In this document: in pieces, positions 35,225 to 44,308 of the stretch
Numbering within the stretch: the stretch's first letter is position 1
How the letters are laid out: each line of letters begins with the position of its first letter
Source of the DNA: Mucilaginibacter sp.
GTDB taxonomy: Bacteria; Bacteroidota; Bacteroidia; Sphingobacteriales; Sphingobacteriaceae
DNA: 64,000 nucleotides
Direction of reading: 5' to 3'
Assembly (NCBI RefSeq): GCF_025359345.1
Contig: NZ_JANYGQ010000015.1
Location: forward strand, 124,001 to 188,000
Notes under the pieces: model-generated
The model's database searches: none
The model's input: the letters and a program-made list of their open reading frames with translations, nothing else
Told to the model about the DNA's origin: nothing
Translations under genes and position numbers: made by a program

Positions 35225-36688
35225 TTGAGTTCATCGCTGATCTTGTTTATTATCCTGGCTTATTTTGCCCTGCTGATGCTTATTTCGTGGTTTACCTCGA
35301 GGCAAACCAAAGACAATAGTTTCTTTGACGGCGACCGCGCCTCCCCCTGGTTCCTGGTCGCATTCGGGATGATCGGTTCGGGGATATCAGCGGTTTCGCT
35401 CGTTTCTATCCCAGGCAATGTTGGGAACAACAGCCTGTACTATTTTCAGTTTATCCTGGGCACTATCGTAGGTTATCTCTTTATAGCCTTTGTGCTGACG
35501 CCCATCTATTACAAATTGAAACTGGTTTCCATTTATACTTATCTGAAAATCCGCTTTGGCAATGTGACCTATAAAACCGGGTCGCTGTTTTTCCTGGTAT
35601 CACAATCGTTCGGTGCAGCGCTCAGATTGCTGTTGTCTGTCAAGATACTGCAATACGCCTTTTTCGACAGCCTGCACATCCCCTATTTTCTCACCATTAT
35701 TATCCTGCTGCTGCTCATATGGCTCTATACTAATAAATCGGGTATCAAAACCATTGTTTGGACTGATGCCCTTCAATCTTTTTTCCTTATCACGGTGATC
35801 ATCGTTTCCATGGTCACTATAAAAAACTCCCTGCATTTGTCGGTGAGCGAAATGGTTGGGGCCATTATACACCATCCCTACGCTAAATTGTTCGACTGGA
35901 ACATCAATTCAGGCTCCAACTTTTTCAAGCAATTTATCTCGGGGTTGCTGATTACGGTGGCGCTGGTAGGGCTTGACCAGAGTATGATGCAAAAAACATT
36001 AACCATCGCTAATGTCAAAGGAGCGCGAAAAAATGTATTGGCTTTCAGCTTTTTCATTGCGGCCGCACAAACGCTTTTCCTGGGTTTGGGTGTCCTTCTT
36101 TACATTTTTGTTGAAAAACAGGGTATCAGGCTCGAATCACAAAATGGCCTGCTGGTAAATACCGACGGCTTGTACCCTTATCTCACGCTCCATTATTTTG
36201 GCCAGGTTGGCGCCATTGCTTTCTTTATCGGTGTTGTTGCCTCAACCTTTGCCAGTATTGATGCCTGCATAACAGCTTTGACTACGGCATTCAGCTACGA
36301 CTTCCTGGATTTCGAAAATAAACCGCACGAACAGAAAAAGCAGATCAAAAACCGGGTATTGCTGGGTGTGAACATCGTGATGTTCATCATCGTGATGGTT
36401 TTCTGGAGTAGTAAGGGCGCTATTATCAACACTATTTTTAAAATAGCAGGTTATACTTATGGGCCTATTTTGGGCTTATATTTAACGGGGCTGTTTACAA
36501 ATATCCAATTGAAAGACAAGTGGACGCCGCTAGCCTGCGTTGCCGCCGCATTGTTTACCTGGGTGTTGAACAGTATATTTATTAGCTATTTGAATTTCGA
36601 TTTCGGATTCATGAATATCCTGGTAAATGCTGTGCTAACCATACTGTTTCTGTTCATAATCAAAACGAAAAAAGATGCCCACACCTGA
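35225..36688 (+). CDS. Sodium:solute symporter (SSS family)
   Basis: The 487 residues form about 13 membrane helices. The N-terminus carries the family pattern NSFFDGDRASPWFLVAFGMIGSGIS (split here as NSFFDGDRASPW and FGMIGSGIS) and a sodium-site region IPGNVG. The start codon is TTG at 35225: the frame upstream has no ATG before a stop, and family alignment fits this start. The GNAT gene overlaps its end by 14 bases. SSS relatives in Tannerella carry N-acetylmuramic acid, and the serine hydrolase downstream also fits cell-wall recycling, so a muropeptide-sugar substrate is possible. Confidence 0.88.
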   Translation: MSSSLILFIILAYFALLMLISWFTSRQTKDNSFFDGDRASPWFLVAFGMIGSGISAVSLVSIPGNVGNNSLYYFQFILGTIVGYLFIAFVLTPIYYKLKLVSIYTYLKIRFGNVTYKTGSLFFLVSQSFGAALRLLLSVKILQYAFFDSLHIPYFLTIIILLLLIWLYTNKSGIKTIVWTDALQSFFLITVIIVSMVTIKNSLHLSVSEMVGAIIHHPYAKLFDWNINSGSNFFKQFISGLLITVALVGLDQSMMQKTLTIANVKGARKNVLAFSFFIAAAQTLFLGLGVLLYIFVEKQGIRLESQNGLLVNTDGLYPYLTLHYFGQVGAIAFFIGVVASTFASIDACITALTTAFSYDFLDFENKPHEQKKQIKNRVLLGVNIVMFIIVMVFWSSKGAIINTIFKIAGYTYGPILGLYLTGLFTNIQLKDKWTPLACVAAALFTWVLNSIFISYLNFDFGFMNILVNAVLTILFLFIIKTKKDAHT

Positions 36689-37169
36689 GGAATATGTTGT
36701 AATAGAACAAACAACCGACCCTGCTGATTTTGCCACTTGCGCTGCAATCATGTCGCGGACAGATCCCTGGATTACGCTCGGTATGGGTGCTGAAGACTGT
36801 TCGAAAGCCTTCCAGGGCCTTTACCGCGAGGTGTTTGTGCTAAGAAGGGGCGATGAGATCGCCGGTTTTTTTATCATTCAGCCACAGGGAAGTTTCAAAG
36901 GCTATGTCCAAACTATAGCCGTAGCTGAAGGCTACCGTGGCAAGGGTTATGGCACCCGGATATTGAAATTCTGTGAGGATCGTATCCTGAAGTACTCGCC
37001 CAATATTTTCATCTGTGTAAGTTCGTTTAACCCGGGCGCGCTCAATCTTTATACCCGCTTCGGTTTTAAAAAAGTAGGTGAGCTAAAGGATTTTATAAAG
37101 ATTGGATTTACCGAAATATTGCTCCGCAAGACAGTAGGGCCTGCTTTCGATTATAAGGGTTCAGATTAA
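36675..37169 (+). CDS. GNAT family N-acetyltransferase
   Basis: The 164-residue protein has the acetyl-CoA loop in the form VAEGYRGKGYGTRILKFCED and the C-terminal strand with LYTRFGFKKVGE, both GNAT landmarks. It overlaps the symporter gene and lies 44 bases before the serine hydrolase, so all three are likely one operon. It may acetylate an amino sugar or peptide brought in by the symporter; the acceptor is not known. Confidence 0.88.
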   Translation: MPTPEEYVVIEQTTDPADFATCAAIMSRTDPWITLGMGAEDCSKAFQGLYREVFVLRRGDEIAGFFIIQPQGSFKGYVQTIAVAEGYRGKGYGTRILKFCEDRILKYSPNIFICVSSFNPGALNLYTRFGFKKVGELKDFIKIGFTEILLRKTVGPAFDYKGSD

Positions 37170-37213
37170 CCGCGTTTATTTTTGTTATATTTCGCTTTTT
37201 CTCACCGTTCATT

Positions 37214-38473
37214 ATGCGATTTTTAAAAACCTCGTTAGCAGCCTACATTATCAGTATGTGTTTAGTGACAAACTATTCGCACGCGCAAATGCAGGATCAT
37301 AAGACACGGCTCGTGCACACCGTTGATAGTATATTAAAAAGCCAGGTGAATGCCAATAAGATACCCGGGGCGGTAATAGAAATAAAAATAGGTGATGAAG
37401 TGATCGTTAAACAAGCCTATGGTTATGCTCAGAAATATGATTATAATCATCAGTTACTGGCCCACCCTGATACCATGGCCACAGGCACCTTGTTCGATAT
37501 CGCTTCACTGACAAAAGTGGTGGGTACTACCACCTCGATCATGTTACTAGTCGACCGCGGCCTGGTGCATATTGATGACCCTGTTAGCAAATTCATCAAA
37601 GCCTTTGCCAGCCCGGATAAGTCTTCTATCACCATACGCCACCTGCTGACGCATACCTCCGGTCTGTACGAGTGGTACCCGATGTACTATCGCGCATCCG
37701 GCAAGGAAGAAACCTTTAAGTTGATCGGCGGGCTGCCCCTTGGATTCCCGGTTGGGGCTGGTCGCCATTACAGCGACCTTGGCTTTACGGTTCTGGGTGA
37801 GATCATTGAAAAGGTTTCCGGGATGCCGTTGGATCAGTTCGAAGAACAAAATATATTTGTTCCGCTGGGCATGGGGCATACGATGTTTAACCCGCTTGCC
37901 AAAGGAAAACACTACGATATAGCCGCAACGTCATTTGGGAACCCTTATGAGAAAAGAATGGTATACGAGCCCTCGCTCGGGTACCAGTTCAAAGAGCTCA
38001 AACACGACCAATGGGCCGGCTGGCGCCATTACGTGTTACGCGGCGAAGTAAATGATGGAAACGCCTGGTATGCCGAAAAGGGTGTGGCCGGCGCAGCCGG
38101 ACTGTTCTCGACAGCGGAGGATCTTCAGAAATTGGTCGATATGCTGGTCAATCACGGCAGGATCGGTTCAAAACAGTTTATTTCAGAGCAGACTGTTCAA
38201 ACATTCCTTACTAAAGATCAATTCAGAAATGGCCTGGGCTGGATGATGGACCCGGAGAACCCCGTCATTGCCGGCGGACCGGCAGGTACGTTCGGGCATA
38301 CTGGTTTCACCGGCACGAGTATAGCTGTTGTTCCTTCACTGAAAATTTCGGTGATCCTGCTTATTAATCGCCAGCACGAGGGACTAATCGATAACAAGGC
38401 CTACTACAACGTGAGTCCTGTTCGCGAAGAGATATTCAAAGCAGTGCTGAGGGCTGGGGAAAGGGTGAAATAG
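37214..38473 (+). CDS. Serine hydrolase, beta-lactamase/penicillin-binding fold
   Basis: The 419-residue protein has a signal peptide ending SHAQM, the SxxK motif SLTK (in DIASLTKVVGTT), the second motif Tyr-Ser-Asp in HYSDLGFTVLGE, and HTG in FGHTGFTGTS near the C-terminus. These are the three active-site elements of class C-type enzymes and DD-peptidases. In Bacillus a related protein, AmiE, sits with muropeptide-uptake genes. That parallel supports, without proving, a cell-wall recycling operon here. Confidence 0.9.
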   Translation: MRFLKTSLAAYIISMCLVTNYSHAQMQDHKTRLVHTVDSILKSQVNANKIPGAVIEIKIGDEVIVKQAYGYAQKYDYNHQLLAHPDTMATGTLFDIASLTKVVGTTTSIMLLVDRGLVHIDDPVSKFIKAFASPDKSSITIRHLLTHTSGLYEWYPMYYRASGKEETFKLIGGLPLGFPVGAGRHYSDLGFTVLGEIIEKVSGMPLDQFEEQNIFVPLGMGHTMFNPLAKGKHYDIAATSFGNPYEKRMVYEPSLGYQFKELKHDQWAGWRHYVLRGEVNDGNAWYAEKGVAGAAGLFSTAEDLQKLVDMLVNHGRIGSKQFISEQTVQTFLTKDQFRNGLGWMMDPENPVIAGGPAGTFGHTGFTGTSIAVVPSLKISVILLINRQHEGLIDNKAYYNVSPVREEIFKAVLRAGERVK

Positions 38474-38722
38474 CTAAATCGCCGGGAGATCATATCTAGT
38501 TGCCCTCAATAATTACTTAGAAGTAGCAGATGAATTATTGGGCGTGGCTGATAGTCCTTCGACTAATACAGTCACGCAGGCTGGGCGAAAAGACAACTGC
38601 ATGTGGCCGGCAAACATAAAACTTAGTTCATGTTTCTAAGTTGGTTGAGCAACACGGCACCCCCATTCAGATCCTAAAGAAATTATTCGTTCCCCTATCC
38701 ATCCTTTAATCGTATAGCTCAG
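38474..38722. other. Gap between serine hydrolase and AraC genes
   Basis: The interval (extending to 38835) separates two convergent genes. I see no T-rich hairpin and no open frame with coding character beyond a short stretch around 38505-38570 that I cannot assign. Nothing else stands out. Confidence 0.3.
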
Positions 38723-38835
38723 TCCCCTCAGTTTCCATTTGCAGTCGTTTATACCTTACTAATTCATTATCGGATTATTGGCGGTTGAATTTTTAATTAT
38801 GTTTCTGCCGGTACCAAAACAATAAATAGGTATAT

Positions 38836-39723
38836 TCAAACAATGCCATTTATAAGGTATGTCTGCCTTTTATATTTACCAGGCGGCATACCGGTAACCT
38901 TTTTAAATATTTTCGAGAAATAAAATACATTCTCAAAGCCCGCTTGTGCAGCGACATCGGAAAGTGGTAATTGCGTAGTGACCATTAGATATTGGGCACG
39001 TTCAATTCTTTTTTCATGAATGTATTGCAAAGGCCTTTCGCCCGTATGTTCATGAAATAAACGGGAAAAATAATCAGGATGCTGGTTAGCTATTTCAGCC
39101 AGGCTATTTACCGTCAGGTCCCGGTGCAGGTTTAACTGGATATAACTCATGGCATCGAGAATCTTAACAGGGATGCGGCTTGTCTCGTGATACTTAAATA
39201 TTCCAGGCGCCAGGAAACGGGAAACCAATTGCAAAAGAATACCTTGTGTTTCGGTAAAAGCAGACATGCTTTGATGATTATTTAATTCCTGGTATTCCCG
39301 GTAATAAATATTTTTCTCATAAACAATCGGATTGTCGGAGCGATTGATGCCCCTGCCCGGGTTAATTTCCAATAGTCGTTTGAAATTAAGGGTATCTACT
39401 TCCTTTGCTTCGATTTTAAAGATCTTACGGTTATTTAAAAAAAGCGAAATGCCGTCTGGCGAGTCTTCAAAAAATTGCACGAAATACTGGCTGAGGGCAT
39501 CCTGGCAGCTTAGGTTGCAGAAAGTAAAACTAGGTATTATATAAAGAAACCCGGCCTCCAGCTTTAACGTGGTGAAGACATCCGAAATTTCGCCCGCACC
39601 GGAATCGATATAATAAATCCTGAAATAGGGACTGATTACATTTTTGTAATTCCATTTACGACCAAGATGGACATGATCTACGTTTAATAATGTAAACGTA
39701 TGCCTTAGCATTCTTTTTATCAT
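38836..39723 (-). CDS. AraC-family transcription regulator of the fucose locus
   Basis: I start at ATG 39723 (MIKRMLRHTFTLLNVDHVHL), as the longer frame opens with TTG. The 295 residues have an N-terminal cupin-like sensor half and a C-terminal pair of helix-turn-helices (LTVNSLAEIANQHPDYFSRL and LSDVAAQAGFENVFYFSKIF). It is divergent from the fucosidase gene, so it probably controls the fucose operon in response to fucose or a product. Confidence 0.88.
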   Translation of the reverse strand: MIKRMLRHTFTLLNVDHVHLGRKWNYKNVISPYFRIYYIDSGAGEISDVFTTLKLEAGFLYIIPSFTFCNLSCQDALSQYFVQFFEDSPDGISLFLNNRKIFKIEAKEVDTLNFKRLLEINPGRGINRSDNPIVYEKNIYYREYQELNNHQSMSAFTETQGILLQLVSRFLAPGIFKYHETSRIPVKILDAMSYIQLNLHRDLTVNSLAEIANQHPDYFSRLFHEHTGERPLQYIHEKRIERAQYLMVTTQLPLSDVAAQAGFENVFYFSKIFKKVTGMPPGKYKRQTYLINGIV

Positions 39724-39802
39724 AAGCACCCGTTTTAGTCTTTGTTGCAATAATAAGTAAAATGTCGGTTTTGTATAAAAAAAAGTCCCTTTAAATTAAA
39801 CA

Positions 39803-39829
39803 TTGGGGCATTTCTTCGGGCTAAATTTG
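39803..39829 (+). promoter_or_regulatory. Promoter of the fucose operon
   Basis: TTG (39803-39805) and TAAATTTG (39822-39829) match the Bacteroidetes -33 and TAnnTTTG -7 elements with 16 bases between. The start codon follows about 140 bases later, leaving room for AraC sites or a leader. Confidence 0.55.
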
Positions 39830-39969
39830 ATTTGCCAATCATCAACGCCCTTTAAGGATGTTGGGAGAACCAATTAATAAACGCCATGCTTCTCAATGTC
39901 CGGATTTGTTATGCCTTGCTAAAGAGGTTGCAAACGGCAAATGAGTAACATATTGAAATGTAGAAACCA

Positions 39970-41619
39970 ATGAAAAGAAGAACACTTATTAAAGGAGCGC
40001 TATCTGCAATTCCTGCGCTATATCTGCAAAAAACATTCGGGAAAAGCATCTTTCCGTCAGTTACCGAACCGCATCTTGCATCCGGGCCATTTCAGCCGAA
40101 TTGGGATTCATTAGCCCAGTACCAGGTACCTGATTGGTTTCGTGATGCCAAGTTTGGAATGTGGGCGCACTGGGGGCCGCAATGCCAGCCGGAGCGCGGC
40201 GACTGGTATGCCCGCGGTATGTACCAGGAAGGCAGCGATCAGTATAAATATCACATTCAAAAATATGGGCATCCCTCAAAATTTGGCTTTAAGGATGTTA
40301 TAAACGAATGGAAGGCCGAGAGCTGGGACCCCGGTGAATTAGTTGGCTTATATAAGCGCGCCGGCGCTAAATATTTTATGGCCCTGGCCAATCACCATGA
40401 TAATTTTGATCTTTACGACAGCAAATACCAAAGCTGGAACTCTACCCGCCTGGGCCCCAAAAAAGACCTTGTTGACGGTTGGGCAAAAGCTGCCCGTGAA
40501 AACGGCCTGCCCTTTGGGGTGACGGTGCATGCCTCGCATCCCTGGACATGGTATGAAGTTGCACAGCGAGCAGATAAAACCGGGCCTTACGCAGGTATCC
40601 CTTACGACGGCAGGCTCAGTAAAGCGGATGGCGGCGGCAAATGGTGGGAAGGTTATGACCCGCAGGGACTGTATGCGCAAAACCACGCACTTAGCAAAGA
40701 TAGCCTGGATGATAACAGCATGGGCCGCCATTGGGATTGGGGCAATGGGGCCAGTGTGCCTGATAAGGCCTACTGCGATAAATTTTTGAACCGCACCATA
40801 GAATTGATCGACAAATACGGCCCCGAACTGATTTACTTTGATGATACCGCCTTACCCCTTTGGCCAGTGAGTGATGCTGGCTTAAAAATAGCAGCGCATA
40901 TGTACAATACCAGCATTAAAAAACACGGCAAACTACAAGCGGCACTGTTTGGTAAAGTACTAAATGAACAGCAGCGCAAATGTATGATATGGGATATTGA
41001 ACGCGGACAAAGTAACCAGATAGAACCTTTGCCATGGCAAACAGATACCTGTATTGGCGGGTGGCACTATGATCGCCGCATATTTGATAATAAACGCTAT
41101 AAAAGTGCCAAAACAGTGGTGCATACCCTGGTTGATATAGTAAGCAAAAATGGTAACCTGCTGTTGAACATCCCGGTACGCGGCGATGGCACCATTGACA
41201 GTGAAGAACGTACCGTAGTTGAAAATATTGGTGCGTGGATGCAGGTTAACGGCGAAGCGATTTACGGCACCCGCCCATGGAAGGTATTTGGGGAAGGCCC
41301 GGCAACAGACTCGGCAGCACCAATTAGCGCGCAGGGCTTTAATGAGGGTAAAGGTAAACCATTCGGGGCCGAAGATATCCGGTTTACCGTAAAAGGTAAA
41401 ACTCTTTACGCTATCATGCTGGGTTGGCCGGCGGGAAATGAAACCCTTGTGAAAAAACTAGCCACAGGTGATGATACTGGTAGGGTAAGCAAGGTAAGCA
41501 TGCTCGGAAACGGTAATTTGAGTTTTGAGCAAACCGCAGCAGGCCTTAAAGTGAAATTGCCGGAACAGGCTCCTGGTAAAGATGCTTTTGTACTAAAGAT
41601 TGAAGGAGCTATTGGGTAA
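39970..41619 (+). CDS. Alpha-L-fucosidase, GH29
   Basis: The 549-residue protein has an N-terminal leader with twin basic residues (MKRRTLIKGALSAIPAL), possibly Tat-type. The GH29 barrel shows FGMWAHWGPQCQPERGDWYA, ANHHDNFDLYDSKY and LIYFDDTALPLW, where the first Asp after Phe is the expected nucleophile. The C-terminal beta domain ends at about 549. It should release L-fucose from glycans outside the cytoplasm, feeding the permease encoded 5 bases downstream. Confidence 0.92.
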   Translation: MKRRTLIKGALSAIPALYLQKTFGKSIFPSVTEPHLASGPFQPNWDSLAQYQVPDWFRDAKFGMWAHWGPQCQPERGDWYARGMYQEGSDQYKYHIQKYGHPSKFGFKDVINEWKAESWDPGELVGLYKRAGAKYFMALANHHDNFDLYDSKYQSWNSTRLGPKKDLVDGWAKAARENGLPFGVTVHASHPWTWYEVAQRADKTGPYAGIPYDGRLSKADGGGKWWEGYDPQGLYAQNHALSKDSLDDNSMGRHWDWGNGASVPDKAYCDKFLNRTIELIDKYGPELIYFDDTALPLWPVSDAGLKIAAHMYNTSIKKHGKLQAALFGKVLNEQQRKCMIWDIERGQSNQIEPLPWQTDTCIGGWHYDRRIFDNKRYKSAKTVVHTLVDIVSKNGNLLLNIPVRGDGTIDSEERTVVENIGAWMQVNGEAIYGTRPWKVFGEGPATDSAAPISAQGFNEGKGKPFGAEDIRFTVKGKTLYAIMLGWPAGNETLVKKLATGDDTGRVSKVSMLGNGNLSFEQTAAGLKVKLPEQAPGKDAFVLKIEGAIG

Positions 41620-41624
41620 ATATC

Positions 41625-42893
41625 ATGACAAAAAATAAAAGTCTTTTCCCATTTATATTGATCACCAGTTTGTTCTTTTTATGGGGATTTGCGCATAACC
41701 TCGACCCTATACTGATACCTCACTTAAAAAAGTCATTTACGCTTACAACCGTTGAAGCTACGCTGGTAGATTCCGCTGTATTTATAGCGTATTTTTTGAT
41801 GGCGTTACCGGCCGGATTTATGATGAAGAGGTATGGTTATAAAGCCGGTATTATAACCGGGCTGTTGGTTTTTGCATGCGGTTCATATTTGTTTATACCT
41901 GCTGCAAATACACAGCAATACGCATTTTTCCTGGTTGCTTTGTTTATCATTGCCTGCGGATTGACTATCCTGGAAACAGCGGCAAATCCCTACGCTTCCT
42001 CGTTAGGAGCTCCGGAAACAGCTACACAACGACTCAATTTTGCACAGTCGTTTAACGGCCTGTCTACAACGCTGGCGCCTATCGTGGGTGCAAAAGTCAT
42101 ACTTACCAGGGACTTTACCCCGGCGCAATTACATGGAATGACAGCCGGCGCCCGCAAATTAGCGCTTGCCGCCGAAGCATCATCTGTAAAAATGCCTTAT
42201 TTTATACTTGGTAGCGTACTGGTATTAATAGCGATTCTTTTTGCATTTACCCGTCTGCCTAAAATTCAGCATCGTGAAGGTCATACAGCGAGCAAGAGTA
42301 TTTTTCATGCACTTAAACACCGCCATTTGGCATGGAGTGTTGTTGCCCAGTTTTTTTACGTGGGCGGGCAGGTTTGTGTTTTCAGCCTGTTTATCCTGTA
42401 TGCGACAAAGGCAGCCGGTTTGCAGGAGGAGAAGGCAGCATACTATCTGGGCGCATGCGGGCTGGCGTTCGTTATCGGCAGGTTCATCGGTACTTTCCTT
42501 ATGCGGTATTACAGTTCAACAAGGTTGCTGGCCGCTTACGCAGGTATCAATATTTTACTTTGCACCGTTGCCATTTGGGGGCATGGCATGACAACTATTT
42601 ATACCATCATTGTTATGTGCTTTTTTATGTCTATTATGTTCCCAACAATTTTTGCATTGGGCATAAAAGAACTGCGCGGTGATACGGAATTCGGCAGCAG
42701 CCTCATTATCATGTCCATTGTGGGAGGGGCAATTTTACCACGAGTATTTGGTTATATCAGCGATGCGACAGGCAATATCCAATACGGCTATGCTGTGCCG
42801 TTAGTTTGTTTTATAGTAGTGGCCTATTTCGGACTGAGAGGGCATCGCGTAAATGCAAGACAGGAGACATTAAGCGCGCCTGTGAGTATTTAA
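41625..42893 (+). CDS. fucP: L-fucose:proton symporter, MFS
   Basis: The 422 residues form 12 membrane helices. The start FFLWGFAHNLDPILIPHLKK and the LETAANPYASSLG motif in helix 4 are typical of FucP. Its place between a fucosidase and a mutarotase supports fucose as substrate. Related MFS members carry other hexoses, so specificity is inferred. Confidence 0.9.
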   Translation: MTKNKSLFPFILITSLFFLWGFAHNLDPILIPHLKKSFTLTTVEATLVDSAVFIAYFLMALPAGFMMKRYGYKAGIITGLLVFACGSYLFIPAANTQQYAFFLVALFIIACGLTILETAANPYASSLGAPETATQRLNFAQSFNGLSTTLAPIVGAKVILTRDFTPAQLHGMTAGARKLALAAEASSVKMPYFILGSVLVLIAILFAFTRLPKIQHREGHTASKSIFHALKHRHLAWSVVAQFFYVGGQVCVFSLFILYATKAAGLQEEKAAYYLGACGLAFVIGRFIGTFLMRYYSSTRLLAAYAGINILLCTVAIWGHGMTTIYTIIVMCFFMSIMFPTIFALGIKELRGDTEFGSSLIIMSIVGGAILPRVFGYISDATGNIQYGYAVPLVCFIVVAYFGLRGHRVNARQETLSAPVSI

Positions 42894-42928
42894 TAATGAC
42901 CCAATTGACATCAACACATTGCAAAAAC

Positions 42929-43264
42929 ATGAAAAAATATTGTTTCGCCCTTGATTTAAAAGATGATCCTGAACTGATAGCCGAATATGAATATTGGCAC
43001 AGAGCTGAAAACGGCTGGCCCGAGATAAGAAAAAGCATTATGGATGCCGGAATCACAGATATGCAAATATACCGCACCGGCAACCGTTTATTCATGGTCA
43101 TGGACACCTCCGACAATTACAATTCCTCTCAAAAAAAACAGATGGACGCAGGTAATCCCAAGGTTCAGGAATGGGAACAGTTGATGTGGAAATTTCAGCA
43201 ACCGCTGCCCTGGGCAAAAGACGGAGAAAAGTGGGTGCAGATGGAACAGATTTTTCAACTTTAA
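42929..43264 (+). CDS. L-rhamnose/L-fucose mutarotase (RhaM family)
   Basis: I choose ATG 42929, giving 111 residues beginning MKKYCFALDLKDDPELIAEY, which is where the family starts. An in-frame ATG at 42896 adds 11 residues without family support. The fold residues YRTGNRLFMVMDTSD and EQLMWKFQQPLPWA fit. It interconverts sugar anomers for the dehydrogenases that follow. Confidence 0.88.
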   Translation: MKKYCFALDLKDDPELIAEYEYWHRAENGWPEIRKSIMDAGITDMQIYRTGNRLFMVMDTSDNYNSSQKKQMDAGNPKVQEWEQLMWKFQQPLPWAKDGEKWVQMEQIFQL

Positions 43265-43280
43265 ATTTCAATTGCAAAAT

Positions 43281-44297
43281 ATGCGAATTATCACTTGTGA
43301 AGAACCCGGGAAACTGGTGCCAGGTCAAATAGAAAGACCGTTGATAAAAAAGGGGTATGCACAAATCAGGATCAGGAGAATAGGTATTTGCGGAACTGAC
43401 CTGCATGCCTTTGAAGGAACACAACCTTACTTTAGTTATCCGCGTGTTTTAGGGCATGAACTTTCCGGTGAACTGGTTAATGCTAACGGCGCACCGGGGT
43501 TTACCGAAGGCGAAATAGTGACGTTTATACCCTATTTCAGTTGCGGCCTGTGCATCGCCTGCCGGTCAGGCAAACCCAATTGCTGTTCCGCCATTACCGT
43601 TTGCGGTGTACATGCAGATGGCGGGATGGTGGAATTCCTGAACGTACCTGTCGACTCACTAATTCATGGTGAGGGGCTATCCTTCGATGAACTGGCATTG
43701 GTAGAACCATTGGCAATAGGGGCTCACGGCATAAGAAGAGCAAGTGTAAGCCCCAACGAATATGTATTGGTTATTGGGGCCGGGCCAATTGGTTTAGGTG
43801 CTATGGAATTTGCCCGCATTGCAGGAGCAAATGTAATAGCCATGGACATGAACGCAAAACGCCTGGAATTTTGCAAAAAACGACTGGGCGTTTCGCATAC
43901 TATCGATGTAACACTAGAAAACGCAACCGAAAAGTTGTCTCATATCACAAATGGTGATATGCCCACCGTTGTAATAGATGCTACCGGCAGCTTAAAAGCA
44001 ATCAATAACGGGTTTCAGTATATGGCCCATGGCGCCCGTTATGTACTTATCGGGTTACAGAAAGGCGAGATCAGCTTTAGTCACCCGGAGTTTCATAAAC
44101 GGGAGGCAACCTTGATGAGTAGTCGCAATGCCACACGTTCGGATTTTGAACATGTAATCGCATCGATGAAAAAAGGCCTTGTACAACCCCATAATTATAT
44201 TACACACCGCGTTCAATTCGACCAGGTAACAGAAGAATTCGAAACCTGGCTTGATCCGGCGAACGGTGTTATTAAGGTAATGATAGAATTACCTTGA
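43281..44297 (+). CDS. Zinc-dependent alcohol/polyol dehydrogenase
   Basis: The 338-residue protein starts MRIITCEEPGKLVPG; an in-frame TTG nine bases earlier is less likely. It has the catalytic zinc ligands in GICGTDLHAFEG and GHELSGE, a structural four-cysteine set (CGLCIACRSGKPNC), and the Rossmann motif VIGAGPIGLGAMEFA. It belongs to the threonine/sorbitol-dehydrogenase-like branch. In this locus it could oxidise a fucose-derived intermediate such as a deoxy-keto acid. Confidence 0.88.
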   Translation: MRIITCEEPGKLVPGQIERPLIKKGYAQIRIRRIGICGTDLHAFEGTQPYFSYPRVLGHELSGELVNANGAPGFTEGEIVTFIPYFSCGLCIACRSGKPNCCSAITVCGVHADGGMVEFLNVPVDSLIHGEGLSFDELALVEPLAIGAHGIRRASVSPNEYVLVIGAGPIGLGAMEFARIAGANVIAMDMNAKRLEFCKKRLGVSHTIDVTLENATEKLSHITNGDMPTVVIDATGSLKAINNGFQYMAHGARYVLIGLQKGEISFSHPEFHKREATLMSSRNATRSDFEHVIASMKKGLVQPHNYITHRVQFDQVTEEFETWLDPANGVIKVMIELP

Positions 44298-44308
44298 TCT
44301 CATAAAGT

